Assembly: GCA_015487405.1 (NCBI GenBank)
Contig: WFPV01000221.1
Coordinates: 1-5,661 of the forward strand
From: Aquifex sp.
GTDB taxonomy: Bacteria > Aquificota > Aquificia > Aquificales > Aquificaceae
Direction: 5' to 3'
DNA length: 5,661 nt
Shown here: one piece after another, positions 5,393 to 5,661 of the stretch
Position numbering within the stretch: position 1 is the first letter of the stretch
Layout of the letters: each line of letters starts with the position of its first letter
Made by a program: the position numbers and the translations under genes
The notes under the pieces: model-generated
The model's database searches: none
What the model saw: only the letters and a program-made list of their open reading frames with translations
What the model was told of the DNA's origin: nothing

Positions 5393-5661
5393 AGAAGTTT
5401 TAGGGCTTCCTAATGATGCAAAGGTAAAGGGAATCATTTACAGACGAGTAAAAAGAAACTCGGATAAGAAGTATCCCGCTGTAGTCTATGAACACGAGGG
5501 CAAACAACACATAAAGCACTTAAACCGAAAGCTAAGGGAAGAGTTAGGGCTTGAGGTATCTAACCGAGTATCTAACCAGTTAGATACAGTATCTAACTCT
5601 CACGTATCTAACTCGGTATCTAACCATGGCGAAGTATCTAACCAAGTATCTAACCAGTATC
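5373..5661 (+). CDS. Unrecognised protein with in-frame Val-Ser-Asn repeats (partial, open at right edge)
   Basis: Ninety-six codons are visible from the ATG at 5373, and the frame is open at the window end. GAGGT at 5362-5366 is a modest ribosome site, and the first 20 bases overlap the HU-like gene, suggesting coupled translation. Residues 1-60 form a compact basic region (IKEVLGLPNDAKVKGIIYRR, then a KYPAVVYEHEG strand-like segment and HIKHLNRKLREELGL) that could be a small nucleic-acid-binding domain. I cannot assign a family. From residue 62 the protein is a run of VSN tripeptides (62-64, 66-68, 73-75, 78-80, 82-84, 88-90, 92-94) separated by 1-4 other residues. Every VSN uses the same codons GTA TCT AAC. 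The low-complexity region looks like a flexible linker dictated by a DNA repeat and not a folded domain. The rest of the protein lies outside the window. Confidence 0.7.
   Translation, partial: MNKQKIKEVLGLPNDAKVKGIIYRRVKRNSDKKYPAVVYEHEGKQHIKHLNRKLREELGLEVSNRVSNQLDTVSNSHVSNSVSNHGEVSNQVSNQY
5556..5661 (+). repeat. Iteron-like array of GTATCTAAC 9-mers inside a reading frame
   Basis: Perfect direct copies start at 5556, 5568, 5589, 5604, 5616, 5634 and 5646, with a truncated copy at 5657 cut by the window end. One perfect inverted copy (GTTAGATAC) lies at 5579-5587. It forms a dyad with the 5568 copy (2-base centre) and a divergent pair with the 5589 copy (1-base gap). Start-to-start distances of the seven full copies are 12, 21, 15, 12, 18 and 12, all multiples of three. 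Spacers differ in sequence and length, so this is not simple tandem duplication. The array resembles clustered protein-binding sites (iterons or operators), but binding is not shown. Confidence 0.85.

Noticed and set aside
5556..5661. A CRISPR array reading of the GTATCTAAC repeats.
   Set aside because: The repeat is only 9 bases and spacers are 1-12 bases, far below CRISPR repeat and spacer lengths, and one copy is inverted.

Overview
The window looks like chromosome of a thermophilic bacterium of the Aquificales, most probably Aquifex. The clues are an archaeal-type cofactor-independent phosphoglycerate mutase in a bacterial gene setting, AGA/AGG/ATA-rich codon use, tight gene packing, and proteins rich in Lys, Glu and Ile. 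The organism is an inference from gene character; no database search was possible.

Layout. (1) Bases 1-144 are the last 47 codons of a DDE-type transposase open to the left edge. (2) Bases 202-1964 (+) are a two-gene unit: apgM (2-/3-phosphoglycerate interconversion), then 2 nt later hpt (purine salvage). (3) Bases 1961-3657 (-) are a second two-gene unit read right to left: a predicted DEDDy 3'-5' exonuclease of the PolB-related type, then after 50 nt a cation diffusion facilitator with a C-terminal polyhistidine tail. The stop codons of hpt and the facilitator gene overlap tail to tail. (4) From about 3658 to the right edge is accessory DNA: a promoter-led structured leader, an IS110-family DEDD transposase, a divergent HU-like DNA-binding protein that overprints the last 158 bases of the transposase frame, and a third, unrecognised gene overlapping the HU gene by 20 bases and running off the window. 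All three are on the + strand and nested like one polycistron.

Two signals stand out. First, the noncoding stretch before the IS110 transposase holds a near-consensus promoter (TTGAAA, 17 bp, TATAAA). Just after its predicted start lies a 68-nt hairpin with internal loops. This is where IS110-group elements encode their bridge RNA, so the stretch is a good bridge RNA candidate. Second, the unrecognised last gene carries at least seven perfect direct copies and one inverted copy of the 9-mer GTATCTAAC. All direct copies lie in the same codon phase (Val-Ser-Asn) but are separated by unlike spacers. The inverted copy keeps the DNA word and not the peptide, so the motif seems to be conserved as DNA or RNA, like iterons or operators hidden in a reading frame. 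An HU-like protein encoded directly upstream makes a nucleoprotein function plausible but unproven.
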